NCBI GenBank assembly: GCA_946479915.1
Contig: CAMLHR010000045.1
Span: 1-7,939, forward strand
DNA: 7,939 nucleotides
Reading direction: 5' to 3'
Source: an uncultured Lysobacter sp.
Lineage (GTDB): Bacteria; Pseudomonadota; Gammaproteobacteria; Xanthomonadales; Xanthomonadaceae
This document shows, in pieces, positions 6,342 through 7,939 of this stretch; within the stretch, counting starts at the first letter, position 1, and every line of letters begins with the position of its first letter. The position numbers and the translations under genes were made by a program. Below the pieces are notes generated by a model, which saw only the letters and a program-made list of their open reading frames with translations, did no database searches and was not told the origin of the DNA.

Positions 6342-6369
6342 GCGGGGCCGGGGGCGACCATCGGCGGCG

Positions 6370-7457
6370 GTGAAACCGAGAACGCCCGACGCCTCGCTCG
6401 ACCCGCGCGCACGCCAGCTCCTGCGCACCCTGATCGCGCGCTACATCCAGGACGGCGTGCCGGTCGGCTCGCAGACGCTGGCCCGCCACGCCGGGCTGGA
6501 CGTCAGCCCCGCCACGATCCGGAACATCCTGTCGGACCTGGAGGACGTGGGGCTGCTGGCCTCGCCCCACACGTCCGCGGGGCGCATCCCCACGGCGCAG
6601 GGCTACCGGGTCTTCGTCGATTCGCTGCTCCAGCTCAAGCCGTTGCGCGACAGCGAGGTGGCGCGGCTGCGCGAGGAACTGCCCGCCGGGGCGGACACCC
6701 AGGCGCTGCTGGGCGGCGCGTCCGAGCTGCTGTCCGCGATGAGCCGGTTCGTCGGCGTGGTCAGCGCGCCGCGGCGCGACTCGTTCGCGTTCCGCCACAT
6801 CGACTTCGTCCCGGTCGGCGCGCAGCGCGTGCTGGCGATCCTGGTCTTCGCCGACAACGACGTGCAGAACCGGATCATCCACACCCGGCGCAGCTACGAC
6901 CCCGGCGAGCTGGAACGGGTGGCCAACTACCTCAACCACCATTTCGCCGGCCGGCCGCTCGCGGAGATCCGCGCGACGCTCCTGCGCGAATTGCAGGCCG
7001 CGCGCGACGAGATGCAGGTCCTGCTCGCGCACACGGTCGACCTCGCCGGCGAGGCGCTGCGGACCGAGGGGTCCGGCGCCCCGGGCGAGGACATGCTGCT
7101 CGCCGGCCAGACCCGCCTGATGGGCGTGCAGGACCTGTCGGACCTGGACCGGCTGCGCGACCTGTTCGAGGCCTTCGCGCGCAAGCGCGAGATCCTGCAG
7201 CTGCTCGAGCGCACGATCGAGGCGCAGGGCGTGCAGATCTTCATCGGCGAGGAAACCGGCCTGGCGCCGCTCGAATCGGTGTCGCTGGTGACCGCGCCGT
7301 ACGCTGCCGGCGGCCAGTTCGTGGGCGTGGTGGGCGTCATCGGCCCGACGCGGATGGCCTACGACCGGGTGATCCCGGGGTTGAAAGCCGGCCGGCTGGC
7401 CCTATCCCAGCCGTCCCGGGCGGCACCGGCCGCGCAATGGAAGCTTCACGGCAATGA
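6370..7457 (+). CDS. hrcA: heat-inducible transcription repressor HrcA (3' end uncertain, no in-frame stop)
   Basis: HrcA is the repressor that binds CIRCE operators and controls groESL-type heat-shock genes, its folding being monitored by GroEL. The winged-helix region reads DPRARQLLRTLIARYIQDG, PVGSQTLARHAGLDVSPATIRNIL and PHTSAGRIPTAQGYRVFVDSL. Later family segments include SRFVGVVSAP, the HTRRSYDPGELERVANYLN region, QGVQIFIGEE and GVIGPTRMAYDRVIP (Val334-Pro336). GTG at 6370 is chosen because the protein then begins shortly before the conserved DPRARQLL; an in-frame ATG at 6322 would add an Arg/Ala-rich stretch. Similarity continues weakly to about 7410 (GLKAGRLALSQ), but the frame has no stop from there to the window end, crossing grpE. 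The end given is the TGA of the -1 frame, which overlaps the grpE ATG as ATGA. A one-base indel after 7370, in the genome or the assembly, is the simplest explanation. Confidence 0.85.
7380..7407 (+). promoter_or_regulatory. sigma-32-like heat-shock promoter ahead of grpE
   Basis: GTTGAAA (7380-7386) and CCCTATCC (7400-7407), separated by 13 bp, resemble the sigma-32 consensus CTTGAAA and CCCCATnT: six of seven at the -35, and six of the seven defined positions at the -10. Transcription would begin near 7414, about 40 nt before the grpE ATG. A heat-shock promoter is what one expects before grpE, dnaK and dnaJ. The element lies at the very end of the hrcA coding similarity, so it may overlap hrcA codons. 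Confidence 0.5.
7439..7443 (+). promoter_or_regulatory. ribosome binding site of grpE
   Basis: GGAAG ends 10 bases before the ATG at 7454, a slightly long but workable Shine-Dalgarno spacing. It supports the ATG at 7454 as the grpE start. Confidence 0.55.
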
Positions 7458-7939
7458 CGAGCGACCCCCGGCGCGAGGACGACGCGCCCCAAGCCAGCGA
7501 CGCCGACCCGTCGGTCGACATCGAGTTCCTCAAGGCCGAGCTGGAACAGGTCCGCGGCGAAATGCTGCGCGACCGCGCGGACCTGGAGAACCAGCGCAAG
7601 CGCATGGCGCGCGAGCTGGAATCGGCCCGCCGGTTCGCCAACGAGCGCCTGCTGTCCGACCTGCTGCCCCTGTTCGACAGCATGGAGGCCGGCCTCGCCG
7701 CCGCGTCCGAGTCCGACCCGCTGCGCGCCGGGCTGGAGCTGACCCTGCGCCAGCTGCACCGCATCGCGGAGTCCAACGGCCTGTCGGAGGTGGCGCCCGG
7801 CCCGGGCGACGCCTTCGACCCGGAGCGGCACCAGGCCATGAGCATGGTCGAGGACCGCGAGGTCCCGTCCGGCACCGTCTCGCGCCTGTTCCAGAAGGGC
7901 TACGTGCTGAACGAACGCCTGCTGCGCCCCGCGCTGGTG
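7454..7939 (+). CDS. grpE: nucleotide exchange factor GrpE (3' end cut by the window)
   Basis: GrpE is the dimeric cytoplasmic cofactor that releases ADP from DnaK and also acts as a thermosensor of the DnaK cycle. The first 162 codons are present. A short acidic, disordered N-terminus (residues 1-20) is followed by the long helix IEFLKAELEQVRGEMLRDRADLENQRKRM (dimer coiled coil), the helical segment LLSDLLPLFDSMEAGL, and the beta domain with DAFDPERHQAMSMVEDREVPSGTV. The family signature LFQKGYVLNERLLRPALV closes the visible part. Judged by the usual 170-200 residues, only about 10 residues are missing on the right. The ATG at 7454 has GGAAG upstream and overlaps a TGA of the preceding frame as ATGA. 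dnaK and dnaJ probably follow, as in Xanthomonas, but lie outside the window. Confidence 0.96.
   Translation, partial: MTSDPRREDDAPQASDADPSVDIEFLKAELEQVRGEMLRDRADLENQRKRMARELESARRFANERLLSDLLPLFDSMEAGLAAASESDPLRAGLELTLRQLHRIAESNGLSEVAPGPGDAFDPERHQAMSMVEDREVPSGTVSRLFQKGYVLNERLLRPALV

Noticed and set aside
6265..6369. CIRCE operator or LexA box upstream of hrcA/recN
   Set aside because: I looked for TTAGCACTC-N9-GAGTGCTAA and for CTG-N10-CAG type palindromes and saw no credible match; CIRCE may lie before groESL elsewhere.
6265..7032. N-terminal extension of recN to 7032
   Set aside because: These codons are antisense to hrcA, and the RecN family begins at MLIHLAIRDF with Walker A about 30 residues in, which fits ATG at 6264.
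6333..7457. Separate 374-codon gene in the frame ending at 7457
   Set aside because: Over most of its length it is the out-of-frame shadow of hrcA. Only its stop is of interest, as the possible end of a frameshifted hrcA.

Overview
The window is very GC-rich, densely packed gammaproteobacterial chromosome. Gene content and protein sequences point to the Xanthomonadaceae, probably the Lysobacter/Luteimonas side. This is an inference from the Fur and HrcA sequences and from the fur, recN, hrcA, grpE order, with a bamE/omlA gene divergent from fur. Nothing looks like a phage, plasmid, transposon or CRISPR array. Apart from the sensor kinase, the region is conserved core genome.

Layout, left to right. 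(1) The 5' part of tmRNA (ssrA) lies on the minus strand and runs off the left edge; its tag reads ANDDVYALAA. (2) A CHASE-PAS-histidine kinase is divergent from ssrA on the plus strand. (3) smpB is on the minus strand and meets the kinase gene stop-to-stop within one CTAG. (4) ratA and rnfH are on the plus strand, divergent from smpB across only 19 bp and overlapping each other by 8 bp. (5) bamE is on the minus strand, convergent with rnfH. (6) fur is on the plus strand, divergent from bamE. (7) recN is on the minus strand, convergent with fur. (8) hrcA and the start of grpE are on the plus strand; grpE runs off the right edge and presumably leads into dnaK and dnaJ.

Functional themes. ssrA and smpB are the two dedicated parts of trans-translation (rescue of stalled ribosomes). 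RatA is a START-like protein whose E. coli homologue affects ribosomal subunit association. BamE belongs to the outer-membrane protein assembly machine. Fur is the iron-responsive repressor. RecN is an SMC-like double-strand-break repair ATPase. HrcA and GrpE belong to the heat-shock chaperone system. The kinase between ssrA and smpB has no response regulator in view and looks like the accessory element.

Points worth checking: the hrcA frame meets no stop before the window ends, although the family's conserved region ends just before grpE; a sigma-32-like promoter lies at the hrcA end ahead of grpE; all three convergent junctions carry a GC-rich hairpin with stop codons in its loop; and Fur has no cysteine. 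I found no clear candidate for a wholly new system.
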